DNA from: Fen-1273 sp963837815
GTDB taxonomy: Bacteria; Bacteroidota; Ignavibacteria; UBA10030; UBA6906
DNA length: 64,000 nt
Reading direction: 5' to 3'
Assembly (NCBI GenBank): GCA_963837815.1
Contig: CAWIOS010000009.1
Coordinates: forward strand, 496,001-560,000
Under the pieces are notes generated by a model. The model did no database searches. It saw nothing but the letters and a program-made list of their open reading frames with translations, and had not been told where the DNA came from. Shown here piece by piece: positions 16,235 to 25,518 of the stretch. Made by a program: the position numbers and the translations under genes. Numbering within the stretch: the first letter of the stretch is position 1; every line of letters begins with the position of its first letter.

Positions 16235-16645
16235 ATGGAAAAGCACATACAGCTCGCAGGCATATTGAATATCGTATACCGTTCGGTGCTCATACTCGTT
16301 GCGCTCCTTCTCCTCCTCGTTGGGGCATGCTTCCGGGGTTTTTTCGAAATGGTCGTGCGGCTGACGTCTGCGGACGTTCGTGACATCCCTCCCGGACTCA
16401 TTGACATCGTTCCCGCGGTTCTCGTTGTCGTGGCGGTCTGCATGTCGGCCGTGTCCGTCGTGGCCATCGTCGCAGCCGCCGGCATGCTCGGGAAGAGAAA
16501 ATGGGGGAGGGTGCTGATGCTCGTTGTGTCGTTTTTGAATCTCCTCAGGATCCCGGTCGGGACGCTCCTCGGCGGCTACACGATCTGGGTCCTGTTGAAC
16601 GACGAGACGATAAAGATCTTTGACGCTTCGCGGACCACAGCGTGA
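16235..16645 (+). CDS. Small integral membrane protein
   Basis: I do not recognise a family for this 136-residue protein. It has three strongly hydrophobic segments (about 15-38, 60-85 and 93-115) joined by short loops, and a charged, soluble C terminus. AGGAG lies 11 bases before the ATG, a clear ribosome binding site. Its stop is 8 bases before the GH2 start codon, so it is probably the first gene of the GH2 transcript. Its hydrophobicity argues for a structural or sensory role in the inner membrane, but there is no direct evidence. Confidence 0.6.
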   Translation: MEKHIQLAGILNIVYRSVLILVALLLLLVGACFRGFFEMVVRLTSADVRDIPPGLIDIVPAVLVVVAVCMSAVSVVAIVAAAGMLGKRKWGRVLMLVVSFLNLLRIPVGTLLGGYTIWVLLNDETIKIFDASRTTA

Positions 16646-16652
16646 CACGGCA

Positions 16653-19517
16653 ATGACCCGTTCCATGGCCGCCGCCGCTCTCGCCCTTCTCCTGTCGCCG
16701 GCGGCTCCTCCTGTCCCTGTCGTCGCCGGGACGCTTGATCTTTCGGGTGCCTGGCGATTCCGCACGGACCCCGCTGACGCGGGAATCCGGGCCCGGTGGT
16801 TCCTCGCACGGCTCGACGACAGCGTGAAGCTTCCCGGATCGATGGCGGAAAACGGGCGCGGGGATGAAGTCACCGTCGACACGAAGTGGGTCGGAGGGAT
16901 CGTCGACAGCTCCTGGTACACGGACATCAGGTTTGCGCCCTACAGGATACCCGGCGGCATCAAACTCCCCTTCTGGCTTACCCCCCGGTTCGTCTACGCC
17001 GGCGCCGCATGGTACCAGCGCGATGTCGACATTCCCCCGGGATGGTCCGGCTCGCGGATCGTTCTTTCGCTCGAACGCACCCACTGGGAGACCCGCGTCT
17101 GGGTCGACAGCGCAACCGCCGGTATGCGGAACAGCCTCGCGGCTCCGCATGAGTACGATGTCACGGAGTTCATGTCCCCCGGCAGACACACGATCACCAT
17201 ACGCGTGGATAACCGGATCGGTCCGATAGATATCGGACGGAATGCGCACAGCATCACCGATCACACGCAGACCGACTGGAACGGGATCATCGGCCGGATC
17301 GAGCTCCGTTCAGGTTCCCCCGTGTTTATCGAGGACCTCCGTGTGTTCCCCGACGCCGGCGCCCGGGTTTTCACGTTTGTCGTCCGTCTGCGGAATACGA
17401 CGGGGCGCCCGCAGAGCGGCGAGCTCTCATTCTCTGCGAACATCCCGGGCTCCGGAACGGGTCCGCGCAGGACGTCACGCAGGTCCATCCCGGCCGACAC
17501 GCTCACGGTGATGAACTGGTATCCCCTGGGGAAGAAGGCCCTCCTCTGGGATGAATTCCATCCGGACCTCTATGAAGTCACTGCAGAGTGGAGGGGCGGG
17601 GACACGCTTCAGGAGGACAGCCGTTCCGTGACGGCCGGGCTCAGGGATTTCCGCGCTGCGGGGACCGGCTTTACGGTCAACGGCCGGCCGGTTTTCCTCC
17701 GGGGGACGCTCGACTGTGTCATGTTCCCGCTGACGGGGTATCCATCGATGCGCGAGGACGCCTGGGATCATCTCTTTGACGCCGTCTGCGCGCACGGCCT
17801 TAATCATGTTCGTTTCCACTCATGGTGTCCCCCGGCCGCCGCGTTCGCATCCGCGGACAGGCACGGTCTCTATCTCCAGATTGAGTGCGGTCTGTGGTGC
17901 CGGGTGGGGGACGGGATGCCCGTGGACGCATGGCTTGTGGAAGAGAGCAATCGGATAGTTTCGGCGTTCGGCAATCACCCTTCATTTTGCATGATGGCAT
18001 GCGGCAACGAGCTCTCCGGCGGGAACGCCGCGGCGTTTCTTGACGGTGTCGTCGGATACTGGAAGCACAGGGACCGGAGGCGCGTCTACACATCGGGATC
18101 GGGCTGGCCCGACGTTCAGGAGAGCGATTATCTGGGCAGCATGCAGCCCAGGATACAGGTCTGGGGCATGGGGCTCCGGAGCATCATAAACAGTGATCCT
18201 CCCTCGACACGGTTCGACTTTCACGATACCGTCAGCCGCTACGGACGTCCGGTCGTGTCGCACGAGATGGGGCAGTGGTGCGCGTATCCCGACTTCAGCG
18301 AAATTCCGCGTTACACAGGGGTTCTTCGCGCCTGTAACTATGAGATCGTCAGGGATGACCTGATGGCGAAAGGGATGGGAAACCTCGACTCGCTCTTTGT
18401 AAAGTCTTCGGGGAGGCTTCAGGCCCTCTGTTATAAGGCGGACATCGAGGCGGCGCTGAGGACCCCCGGGCTGGCGGGATTCCAGCTCCTCGGGCTTCAC
18501 GACTTTCCGGGCCAGGGGACGGCCCCCGTCGGCATACTCAACGACTTCTCGGAAGGGAAGGGATACATCAGTCCGGAGGAGTTCAGGGAATTCTGTTCTC
18601 CCACGGTCCCGCTCGCGAGGATGGACCGTCTTGTCTATGAGAGCACGCAGATTTTCCGTGCGGATCTCGAGGTGGCTCACTTCGGCGGAACTGATCTCCT
18701 GCACTGTGCGGCCGTGTGGAGCGTCACGGATCCGGGCGGCGCCTGCATCGATTCGGGGAGGTGTCCCTTCCGCGACATCCCCGCGGGGAGCCGCACGGGG
18801 CTCTGTCATCTGGACCTGAGCCTGAAGAAATTCCGCGCGCCCGGCGCATATCTTTTTACGCTCAGCGTTGGAAACGGGAAGAACAGCTGGAGGTTCTGGG
18901 TGTTTCCGCCCCGTCTCCCCCGGACCCGCGGATCGCCGCTCCTTGTCACGCAATCGCTTGACCGGGACGCGGCGTCTCTCCTTGAACAGGGGGGGCGGGT
19001 GCTCCTGACGCTCAAAAAGGGATCGGTGCGCAGGGGAAGGGGAGGGAAGATTCCACTGGGATTCTCCACGATATTCTGGAACACCGCGTGGACGCGTGGC
19101 CAGGCCCCTCACACACTCGGCATACTCTGCGACCCGGCGCATCCCGCACTTGCGTCGTTTCCGGCTTCATTCCACACCGATTACCAGTGGTGGGACGCTC
19201 TCACGCATGCGCAGGCGATGAACATCGACAGTCTCTCCGGAATCGTCCCCATCATACGCGTCATCGACGACTGGAACCGCAACCGCCCGCTTGCACTCGT
19301 GTTTGAAGCCCGGGTGGGACGCGGGTCGCTTATTGTCTGCAGCATCGACCTCCTGACCGGCGGCGAACAGCGCCCGGAGGCGCGTCAGCTCCTGTACAGC
19401 CTCTCGCAGTACGCCCGGAGCGGGGATTTTCACCCCGAAGCCCGCGTGGACATTGCGGCGCTTCGGGGAATGATTGAAGAAGAAGCCTCCGGTTCGGCCC
19501 CGAATTCAGACAGGTGA
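16653..19517 (+). CDS. Secreted glycoside hydrolase family 2
   Basis: The 954-residue product begins with a signal peptide (MTRSMAAAALALLL). A jelly-roll sugar-binding domain opens with LDLSGAWRFRTD, followed by an immunoglobulin-like domain and a TIM barrel introduced by FTVNGRPVFLRG. The catalytic pair is visible: acid/base Glu453 in ACGNELSGG and nucleophile Glu538 in SHEMGQW. The C-terminal 300 residues form extra beta domains. GH2 includes beta-galactosidases, beta-mannosidases and beta-glucuronidases, and the specificity is not clear here. It shares a transcript with the membrane protein upstream, a secreted hypothetical protein 3 bases downstream and a GxGYxYP protein. Confidence 0.85.
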   Translation: MTRSMAAAALALLLSPAAPPVPVVAGTLDLSGAWRFRTDPADAGIRARWFLARLDDSVKLPGSMAENGRGDEVTVDTKWVGGIVDSSWYTDIRFAPYRIPGGIKLPFWLTPRFVYAGAAWYQRDVDIPPGWSGSRIVLSLERTHWETRVWVDSATAGMRNSLAAPHEYDVTEFMSPGRHTITIRVDNRIGPIDIGRNAHSITDHTQTDWNGIIGRIELRSGSPVFIEDLRVFPDAGARVFTFVVRLRNTTGRPQSGELSFSANIPGSGTGPRRTSRRSIPADTLTVMNWYPLGKKALLWDEFHPDLYEVTAEWRGGDTLQEDSRSVTAGLRDFRAAGTGFTVNGRPVFLRGTLDCVMFPLTGYPSMREDAWDHLFDAVCAHGLNHVRFHSWCPPAAAFASADRHGLYLQIECGLWCRVGDGMPVDAWLVEESNRIVSAFGNHPSFCMMACGNELSGGNAAAFLDGVVGYWKHRDRRRVYTSGSGWPDVQESDYLGSMQPRIQVWGMGLRSIINSDPPSTRFDFHDTVSRYGRPVVSHEMGQWCAYPDFSEIPRYTGVLRACNYEIVRDDLMAKGMGNLDSLFVKSSGRLQALCYKADIEAALRTPGLAGFQLLGLHDFPGQGTAPVGILNDFSEGKGYISPEEFREFCSPTVPLARMDRLVYESTQIFRADLEVAHFGGTDLLHCAAVWSVTDPGGACIDSGRCPFRDIPAGSRTGLCHLDLSLKKFRAPGAYLFTLSVGNGKNSWRFWVFPPRLPRTRGSPLLVTQSLDRDAASLLEQGGRVLLTLKKGSVRRGRGGKIPLGFSTIFWNTAWTRGQAPHTLGILCDPAHPALASFPASFHTDYQWWDALTHAQAMNIDSLSGIVPIIRVIDDWNRNRPLALVFEARVGRGSLIVCSIDLLTGGEQRPEARQLLYSLSQYARSGDFHPEARVDIAALRGMIEEEASGSAPNSDR

Positions 19518-19520
19518 ATA

Positions 19521-20420
19521 ATGCGCACCACGATACTCGCTCTCTGCACCGCGGTCTCTTTTGCCGCGATGATCACGCCCCCGCTTCACTCTCAGGCTCA
19601 AACAGGGTGGCTCGTGCGGCGGTACCGTGCCGGCGAAACGCTGCAGTACGGCATGATCGCCACGAACCAGGAGAAGAACGCGCTGACGCACTACGAGGCA
19701 CGGGCCTTTGGCACGGTGAAGATCGACTCCGCCGGAACGTTCTTCGAAGAGTATTCCTGGTCGGATCTGAGGATCAATGATCGCCGGATCGCTCTTCCGC
19801 CCCGGAGCCTGAAGTTCCGCCAGCGGCTCTCCCTTTCTCCGGCGTACAGGCTCGCGATTCCCGACCTGGGAGGGATCCACCCCGCGCTCGTGGGACCGGT
19901 CGTCGACCTGCTCACGTTCTACGCGGACGTCCAGATGGCGATGCGCGAGCCCTCTCTTGCACAGGCGGGGGATCACGTCTACGTGAACGACGGCGGCGTC
20001 AATTCGTGGGCCGACGGCAGGCGCATCCTGACGGGAGAGGACGCCATCGATTTCGACATCACGCTCGCCGACGTGAACCTCCGGGATTCGGTCGTCACGC
20101 TCGTCGTGAGGCACGTTCCCCCGGCCCATCCTGCGATTGCCCCCGGTGCACCGTGGATGCACGCGCCGGTGGAGGACACGCCGAACAACTGGGTGCAGGT
20201 TGCACGAACCGACAGCGGGAGATATGTCGCCTCCGTCGGGAAAGAAACGTTTGTTGCCACAATCCGCCTGAGTCTCGTGGACGGGAGAGTCCTTACGGCG
20301 GCGCTCGACAACAGTGTGCATGTGATGGAGCGCGAATGCAGGGACTCCTCCCTGGCGCAGTGCGGCCCCCCCGTCCGGTACACAATCACAAGGCGAATTC
20401 AAATCGATGAGGGGAGATAG
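19521..20420 (+). CDS. Secreted protein of unknown function
   Basis: The 299-residue product has a signal peptide (cleavage likely after LHSQA), then a beta-rich body (GWLVRRYRAGETLQYGM, TFFEEYSWSDLRIN) and four cysteines, two of them close together near the C terminus (Cys275 and Cys283 approximately). I do not recognise the family. It lies 3 bases after the GH2 gene and 5 bases before the GxGYxYP gene, so a role in the same glycan process is likely. Codon use matches its neighbours. Confidence 0.6.
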   Translation: MRTTILALCTAVSFAAMITPPLHSQAQTGWLVRRYRAGETLQYGMIATNQEKNALTHYEARAFGTVKIDSAGTFFEEYSWSDLRINDRRIALPPRSLKFRQRLSLSPAYRLAIPDLGGIHPALVGPVVDLLTFYADVQMAMREPSLAQAGDHVYVNDGGVNSWADGRRILTGEDAIDFDITLADVNLRDSVVTLVVRHVPPAHPAIAPGAPWMHAPVEDTPNNWVQVARTDSGRYVASVGKETFVATIRLSLVDGRVLTAALDNSVHVMERECRDSSLAQCGPPVRYTITRRIQIDEGR

Positions 20421-20425
20421 GTTCG

Positions 20426-22495
20426 ATGAAACGCACATGGATTGCCATCCTCTGTACGCTGTTTGCCTGCCTCGCACTTTCGGGGACGCTGCCCGGCCGG
20501 GGATCGCACCCGCTTGCGGGGACGTGGGATCTCCTCCCCGGGCGGAGCACCGATATTGATCACTTCGGCGCGCTGACCGTTGTGGTGAATGAGTCCGGGG
20601 ACAGCCTGACGGTCCTGCGAGTCTGGGGACGGGGGAGAACGTTCAGGGACTCGCTCGCGATCGTGCCGGGGGCTCCCCCCGTCAGCCTGGTCATGAGTAG
20701 CTGGGTGTTCCCCGGAAACATATTTATGGGACTCAGGTTCACCCCCGGAGAAGCCCGCCGCGTCTCCGCGGCCTGGGAGGGGATGAACCTGCTCAGCATC
20801 GAGGAACATTTCCCCGTCCGCGGATCCCAGGGGGAGGTCTCTGTGACCGCAGTTCACAGGTACGAGGTGACCGACGGCGGCGACATACTTGTGTACACGG
20901 TGGAACGGTCGAGCCGGAAGTCCGCCCCGGAGACCCGCTACGTGCTGAAAAGAAGGGGGGCCCGGAGCGCGTTTGTCTACAGGCTCGGCGATGACTGGTC
21001 CGTATCCGGCGGGCTTTCCGTCAACGCAATGATGATAAGCCTTCAGGGGCTTGCAAACAGGTCGGGCCCGCGGCTTTATCTTCTCTACCCGGACGATTGG
21101 CCGTTCACCTACGTGAACTCTGCCCGCGACTTTTATGAATCGAAACGGTTCTTCACGTTCACGGGACTGAAGACCCCCTCGGAGGCGCTCCGCGCGGTCG
21201 GTGACAACGTCCGGGGATACGTCGTCTGGGATACGGCGGTGCGGACATCCCTGATCGTGGCATTTACCGCCGCGGGGCTGGAGGACGCGGTTGTTGTCAG
21301 CGCCCGGGAGATCCCCGACGCCGAGCGGGCGGGATTGAAAATGCTGGAGGACTTCCGGGGGAGGTTTACCGGGATGAACGACGCCGGCATCTATGCCTGG
21401 GCGTTGGACAGATACTGGAATCGGTGCAGCAGGGAGTTCATCGTCTGGCTGGGGGGCGAACACGGGAGCGTCATGAAACCCGCGGTGGCCGACTGGGGTG
21501 TGAGCAGGAAAGTCTTCTTCAGCGATCTTTCCTGCCGACCCTCCGATAGCGCGGAGTATGCCCTCTCCAGGAAGCTCCTTGCGGAGATGAAACCGATGTC
21601 GATGGTCATGGGATGGCACTCGTATGCGAAAGATCTCGAGGAGGAATTCGTGACGCTGACTTCCTCGTACGGCCACCGGGTTGAGGGGCTGAACACGCTC
21701 CCCAATCTCACGTTCAGCGCCGGGATCCCGGTCTCTCCCGGTTTCGTGTTCCGTAACAATCATCACGTTGCTCCGGGCGCTCCGCCCGTCGCGGGAGCAA
21801 AAGTGTACATTTCCTGCATACAGACGGACGGCATCGGCCTTGGGGCGTGGCTGAAGCCCGGGAGGGGAGAGATCCCCTACGCGTGGGAGGTGTTGATGAA
21901 CTACACGTGGATGGCGCCGGGGATAGCGGAATACTTCTATACGATGGCGACTCCCAACGATTATTTCATAGGCTGCCTCTCCGGGCCCGGATATCTTTAT
22001 CCGAAGGCCGTCCCGCCTGCCCTTCTTCCTCCCCTCATCGCGAAGGCGCGCGCGCAGATGAAGGAGCTTGATCTGAATGTATTCGAGACGATGGACTGGT
22101 CATCGGGGTCGGAATTCGAGGGGAACACGGATCTTCCGGAGGAGGTGATCGAAAAATACTACGAGGGAATGCCTGAAGCGATAGGGTTTGTCAACGGGTA
22201 CGGCCCCGGGTATACGTTCACGGCGAAGGACGGGAGGGCGTTTGTCTCGTATGAGTACTATCTTTCGCCTGTGCGCCCCGAAGGCGATGCAGTCGCGGAC
22301 CTCAGGGAGCTCGCAGCGATCAACGCGAAGCGTCCGTACTTCCTCCTTGTGCACGTCAGGGAATGGAGCGATGTCAAACGGGTAAAGGGGATACTCGACA
22401 GGCTGGGGCCGGAATTCGAAGTGGTGCCGCTTGACGTCTTTCTCACAATGGCGGGGAAAAGTCCCACGTTCGAAAAAAGGGTCCTTCATCCCTGA
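20426..22495 (+). CDS. GxGYxYP-family putative glycoside hydrolase
   Basis: The 689-residue product has a signal peptide and a beta-rich N-terminal domain (about 30-180) resembling a lipocalin or extracellular binding fold. It then has a long alpha/beta region containing the name-giving motif as SGPGYLYP near residue 520. This family (GxGYxYP) is found in gut and soil Bacteroidota next to other glycosidases and is thought to act on glycans, but its activity has not been widely established. It is the last gene of the GH2 operon and faces the pilin-like gene, whose end is only 7 bases away. Confidence 0.78.
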   Translation: MKRTWIAILCTLFACLALSGTLPGRGSHPLAGTWDLLPGRSTDIDHFGALTVVVNESGDSLTVLRVWGRGRTFRDSLAIVPGAPPVSLVMSSWVFPGNIFMGLRFTPGEARRVSAAWEGMNLLSIEEHFPVRGSQGEVSVTAVHRYEVTDGGDILVYTVERSSRKSAPETRYVLKRRGARSAFVYRLGDDWSVSGGLSVNAMMISLQGLANRSGPRLYLLYPDDWPFTYVNSARDFYESKRFFTFTGLKTPSEALRAVGDNVRGYVVWDTAVRTSLIVAFTAAGLEDAVVVSAREIPDAERAGLKMLEDFRGRFTGMNDAGIYAWALDRYWNRCSREFIVWLGGEHGSVMKPAVADWGVSRKVFFSDLSCRPSDSAEYALSRKLLAEMKPMSMVMGWHSYAKDLEEEFVTLTSSYGHRVEGLNTLPNLTFSAGIPVSPGFVFRNNHHVAPGAPPVAGAKVYISCIQTDGIGLGAWLKPGRGEIPYAWEVLMNYTWMAPGIAEYFYTMATPNDYFIGCLSGPGYLYPKAVPPALLPPLIAKARAQMKELDLNVFETMDWSSGSEFEGNTDLPEEVIEKYYEGMPEAIGFVNGYGPGYTFTAKDGRAFVSYEYYLSPVRPEGDAVADLRELAAINAKRPYFLLVHVREWSDVKRVKGILDRLGPEFEVVPLDVFLTMAGKSPTFEKRVLHP

Positions 22496-22502
22496 GGTGT
22501 TC

Positions 22503-22919
22503 TCAGTTCACAATCCAGACACTGTCCCGGTCAGGGTACACGCGGACGCGGACGGCGACGTACGACCCGCCGTATGTCTCGTTGCCGACGCCGAGAAGCT
22601 CGACATTGGCATTGATTCCCGTCCCCGTGCCGGCGGATGCGACCGTGTAGACGCCGTTGTCGTTCCGGGGGGTGTTCGTCAGCTTTGCCAGGCCTGCGGC
22701 GTCCGCCGTCAGCCCGGAAAACGAATTCCCCCCCCCGCCGAGATATGAGGGACGCCGGTAGTACTCATGCGCGCGGGATGCGAGATTCGACAGATCGTTC
22801 GTGATACCGTCCCTGTTATCGTCTATCGCGCTGTCTGAAAACATCATGATCCCCAGCGTTACCGCAATCCCGACCACGATGACGCTGAGGATGATGAGCA
22901 GAAGCTGCTGTTGTCCCAC
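22503..22919 (-). CDS. Pilin-like single-helix protein
   Basis: The 138-residue product starts at GTG 22919, with GGAGG nine bases upstream. The first seven residues (MGQQQLL) lead straight into one hydrophobic helix of about 20 residues (LIILSVIVVGIAVTLGIMMF). A charged linker and a small beta-rich domain rich in Gly and Asn follow. The layout is that of type IV pilins without the usual GFTLIE cleavage site. No pilus assembly genes are nearby. A strongly sigma54-like element lies 44-59 bases upstream; pilin promoters are often of this type. The function as a pilin is uncertain. Confidence 0.6.
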   Translation of the reverse strand: MGQQQLLLIILSVIVVGIAVTLGIMMFSDSAIDDNRDGITNDLSNLASRAHEYYRRPSYLGGGGNSFSGLTADAAGLAKLTNTPRNDNGVYTVASAGTGTGINANVELLGVGNETYGGSYVAVRVRVYPDRDSVWIVN

Positions 22920-22962
22920 AAACTCGTCCCTCCGGTTCGGTGTAATCAGTTACAGTGGAAGT

Positions 22963-22978
22963 TTCAATGTGCGTGCCA
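22963..22978 (-). promoter_or_regulatory. Sigma54-like element of the pilin-like gene
   Basis: Minus strand TGGCACG-CACA-TTGAA is a perfect -24 half with correct spacing to TTG. The -12 position has A in place of the usual C. The distance to the start codon (about 45 bases) and the pilin context fit. Confidence 0.45.
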
Positions 22979-23100
22979 ACACGGAAACGTGGCGATTGAC
23001 AGATCCTGAAGCAGGTGGACCCTCTCCGCGTGTATTTATGACCACTTTCCTGTAAATCCTTCAATTACACAGAAAGGGAATATGCTGAAGAGACTCGAAT

Positions 23101-24231
23101 TTACCGTCGGCGCGAAGCAGCGGCGCGAACGCTGTCGATCGCGTCGAGGAGCCCGTTCGACGGCGAGTCCCCCGAAAGCTCCCAGAACATGATCCCTCCC
23201 AGCCCGTGTTCGAGTGCGTACCTCGTTTTCATTCCGACTGAGACGGGATCGTCGTACGTGGCGAAAAGGCCCTGTGACGACGAGTAGGCGAACGGGGCCT
23301 CCGATGCCGTATCCCGGAATTTCCTGAACCCTGCGTGCTGCTGGAAATACTCATCGAGTTCCCTGTAGGGGATGAATCGCGCGAACCGGCCCGGCTGGAA
23401 GAGGCCGTTGTTCGTGTCGCGGACTCCCCCCCAGACGCGCGCATAGAACGCCGCCCCGATGATGATTTGCCCGGGCGCAACGCCCAGCGAGTCGAGAAGC
23501 CGGACGGCGTTGTCCACCGATTCCGGCTGTCCGGGTCCGGAGAAGAGTGCCGTCTGGTGTCCCGTCACCGTGCTATTCGCGTTGACAAGGTCGTACGTCA
23601 TCAGGTTCACCCGGTCCGCGTAGAGCATCACCTGCTTCCAGTCGACGGAGGCGAGTATGCACTGCGTGAAACCGCCCGCGGCGAAACTCACTTCGTATTC
23701 CCCCCCCAGCGTTTCCCTCAGGATCATCATGAGCTGCGTGAAATGTTCCCTGTCCTCCGGGGAAAAGCTGTGCCCCGGGTAACCTTCGATGGACGGGTAT
23801 TCCCAGTCAATGTCGATCCCGTCCGTGCGCGTCTCCCTGAGTACCCGGAGCGTCGAGAGCGCAAACTCCCTCCGTCCCCTCTCCGTCGCGAAGACCTCCG
23901 AGCAGCTCGCGCATCCCCCCCAGCCCCCCAGCGACAGCATGATCCTGAGCGCAGGGTTCAGTTCCTTGAGCGACACGAGGGAAGCGATTGAAGCGCTGTC
24001 CCCCGGCCTGTCGATGGCAAGTGCGTTCCCCTTCAGGTGGAGGAAACTGTAGATGATGTGCGTCAGTTTTCCTGCGGGTGTGTGTTCGACGGGTCTTCCC
24101 CGGCCGAAGGAGTATGCGGTGACCGCGAACCGTTCATTTTCACGTGCCGTGGGGATCGCGGACGTGCACGCAAAGAACGGCATCAGGGCCGGAAAGCCTG
24201 TAAGAAGGAGGGCGAGAATCGTCCGTTTCAT
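23101..24231 (-). CDS. Glycoside hydrolase family 18 (chitinase-like), probable lipoprotein
   Basis: The 376-residue product has a TIM barrel with the GH18 signature DGIDIDWEYP; catalytic Glu144 follows Asp137, Asp140 and Asp142. SLGGWG (strand 3), the NLMTYDL strand and the C-terminal GGIMFWELSGD motif also fit chitinases. ATG 24231 starts a hydrophobic leader that ends in PFFAC, a possible lipobox. It likely cleaves chitin or another N-acetylglucosamine polymer at the cell surface. Its 3-prime end lies 180 bases from the pilin-like gene, and it follows the UroD-family gene on the same strand by 37 bases. Confidence 0.87.
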   Translation of the reverse strand: MKRTILALLLTGFPALMPFFACTSAIPTARENERFAVTAYSFGRGRPVEHTPAGKLTHIIYSFLHLKGNALAIDRPGDSASIASLVSLKELNPALRIMLSLGGWGGCASCSEVFATERGRREFALSTLRVLRETRTDGIDIDWEYPSIEGYPGHSFSPEDREHFTQLMMILRETLGGEYEVSFAAGGFTQCILASVDWKQVMLYADRVNLMTYDLVNANSTVTGHQTALFSGPGQPESVDNAVRLLDSLGVAPGQIIIGAAFYARVWGGVRDTNNGLFQPGRFARFIPYRELDEYFQQHAGFRKFRDTASEAPFAYSSSQGLFATYDDPVSVGMKTRYALEHGLGGIMFWELSGDSPSNGLLDAIDSVRAAASRRR

Positions 24232-24268
24232 CTGCGTGGTAGGGGGGGGATATAAGTGTTGAATCAAT

Positions 24269-25360
24269 CTACCTGACCGTGCCGCCGCGGGCCCGTATGT
24301 CCGCGGCGTTGTCCTGTATCTGCTGGGGTGAAACTCCCGCCGCGGCATACATCGCGAATATGTTGTCGAGGGGGGTTTCCGGCGGGACGGAATGGGATGC
24401 GGCGAGTATATACCCACCCCCCTCGGCCATGATATCGACAAGCTCTTTCGTCGCGCGGTAGACTTCGCCGGGGGTCCCCTCCGGGAGGAGATGCTGCGTG
24501 TCGAGCCCTCCCATGAATGACAGATCGTGCCCGAACTCCCGTTTCAGATCGGCCGCGTCCATCCCGGGGCAATTGCACTGGATGGGGTTGAGAACGTCAA
24601 GCCCCATCGCGATGAGGTCAGGGATGATCGGCCTGATCGAACCGCAGGAATGGTACGCCACGCGAACGCCGCGTGACTTGCCGGCCGCGATGATACGGGC
24701 AAGCTCGGGTCCGATCAACTCCCGCCAGCGCTGAGGACTGACAATCATCGCGCGCTGTCCTCCCACGTCGTCTCCTGTCCAGAGCCAGTCGAGCGCGAAC
24801 CGTCCGCACGCCTCCGAGGCAAGGTGGATCGAGAATTCCGCGGCATTCCTCAGGAACGCGCGCGTTGCTTCCGGGGACTCTGCAATGTCGAGGAGGGCGC
24901 GTTCCATTCCCCTGACGCGGAACATGAGCTCGAGAAGGCAGGGGGAAATGTCGCACCCGATGAATCTCTCCCCCCTCCGGCCTGTGACGGCGTTCATGCA
25001 CGAGAGGAGTTCCTCGGTCTTTCCGTACGGGAATGCGTATCCCCGTATCTCCTCTTCCGTGGCCTCCGCGAGCGGGGATTTCTCCACCTGGTTGAATCCT
25101 CCCTGGCGGACCCACAGGATGCCCCACGGGTCGATGTGGCCTTCCCCTTCCCGTTCGTGGACGATTCCCTCCATGGCATGGTTGTTTCCCACCCATGTCT
25201 GTCGTATGTCGTCCCCGAGTGCGTCGGCGACGGCATCCGGGGGGATCCCGAGCGCGGCGCCGAGAGCCCTCGTCGTGTCGGGATGAAACCAGAACCAGAT
25301 CGGCACGCGGTCCGTCGGCCGGCGGTCGAGTGCGGCGTATACGCGTTCTCGTGAATTCAC
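24269..25360 (-). CDS. Uroporphyrinogen decarboxylase-family protein (MtaA-like)
   Basis: The 363-residue product belongs to the UroD/MtaA barrel family. It retains a zinc-site pattern (His237-x-Cys239, then Cys262/Cys264 in QCNCPGMD) seen in corrinoid- or thiol-methyl transferases rather than in HemE. HemE arginines at the N terminus are absent (IWFWFHPDT instead). The start is GTG 25360. Such genes appear often in sugar-utilisation clusters of this phylum with no known role. It is divergent from a GHMP kinase gene; the 158 bases between them carry the promoter at 25474-25502. Confidence 0.78.
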   Translation of the reverse strand: MNSRERVYAALDRRPTDRVPIWFWFHPDTTRALGAALGIPPDAVADALGDDIRQTWVGNNHAMEGIVHEREGEGHIDPWGILWVRQGGFNQVEKSPLAEATEEEIRGYAFPYGKTEELLSCMNAVTGRRGERFIGCDISPCLLELMFRVRGMERALLDIAESPEATRAFLRNAAEFSIHLASEACGRFALDWLWTGDDVGGQRAMIVSPQRWRELIGPELARIIAAGKSRGVRVAYHSCGSIRPIIPDLIAMGLDVLNPIQCNCPGMDAADLKREFGHDLSFMGGLDTQHLLPEGTPGEVYRATKELVDIMAEGGGYILAASHSVPPETPLDNIFAMYAAAGVSPQQIQDNAADIRARGGTVR

Positions 25361-25473
25361 ATTGCGGGCCTTTCATCCCGGGGGTGGATGCCGGCGGGAC
25401 TCCGGCACAGCCTAACTTACCCTTCACCGCCCCCACAATCAAGGGGGGGAGTCACGTTTGCGGACTCCTCCTC

Positions 25474-25502
25474 TTGATGTTCCCCCCCCTGATATGTACA
25501 TT
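25474..25502 (+). promoter_or_regulatory. Sigma70-like promoter of the GHMP kinase gene
   Basis: TTGATG (25474-25479), 17 bases, TACATT (25497-25502). The predicted start lies about 10 bases before the ATG at 25519, so the leader is very short and holds no ribosome binding site. Confidence 0.6.
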
Positions 25503-25518
25503 GACATGGAATACAACA

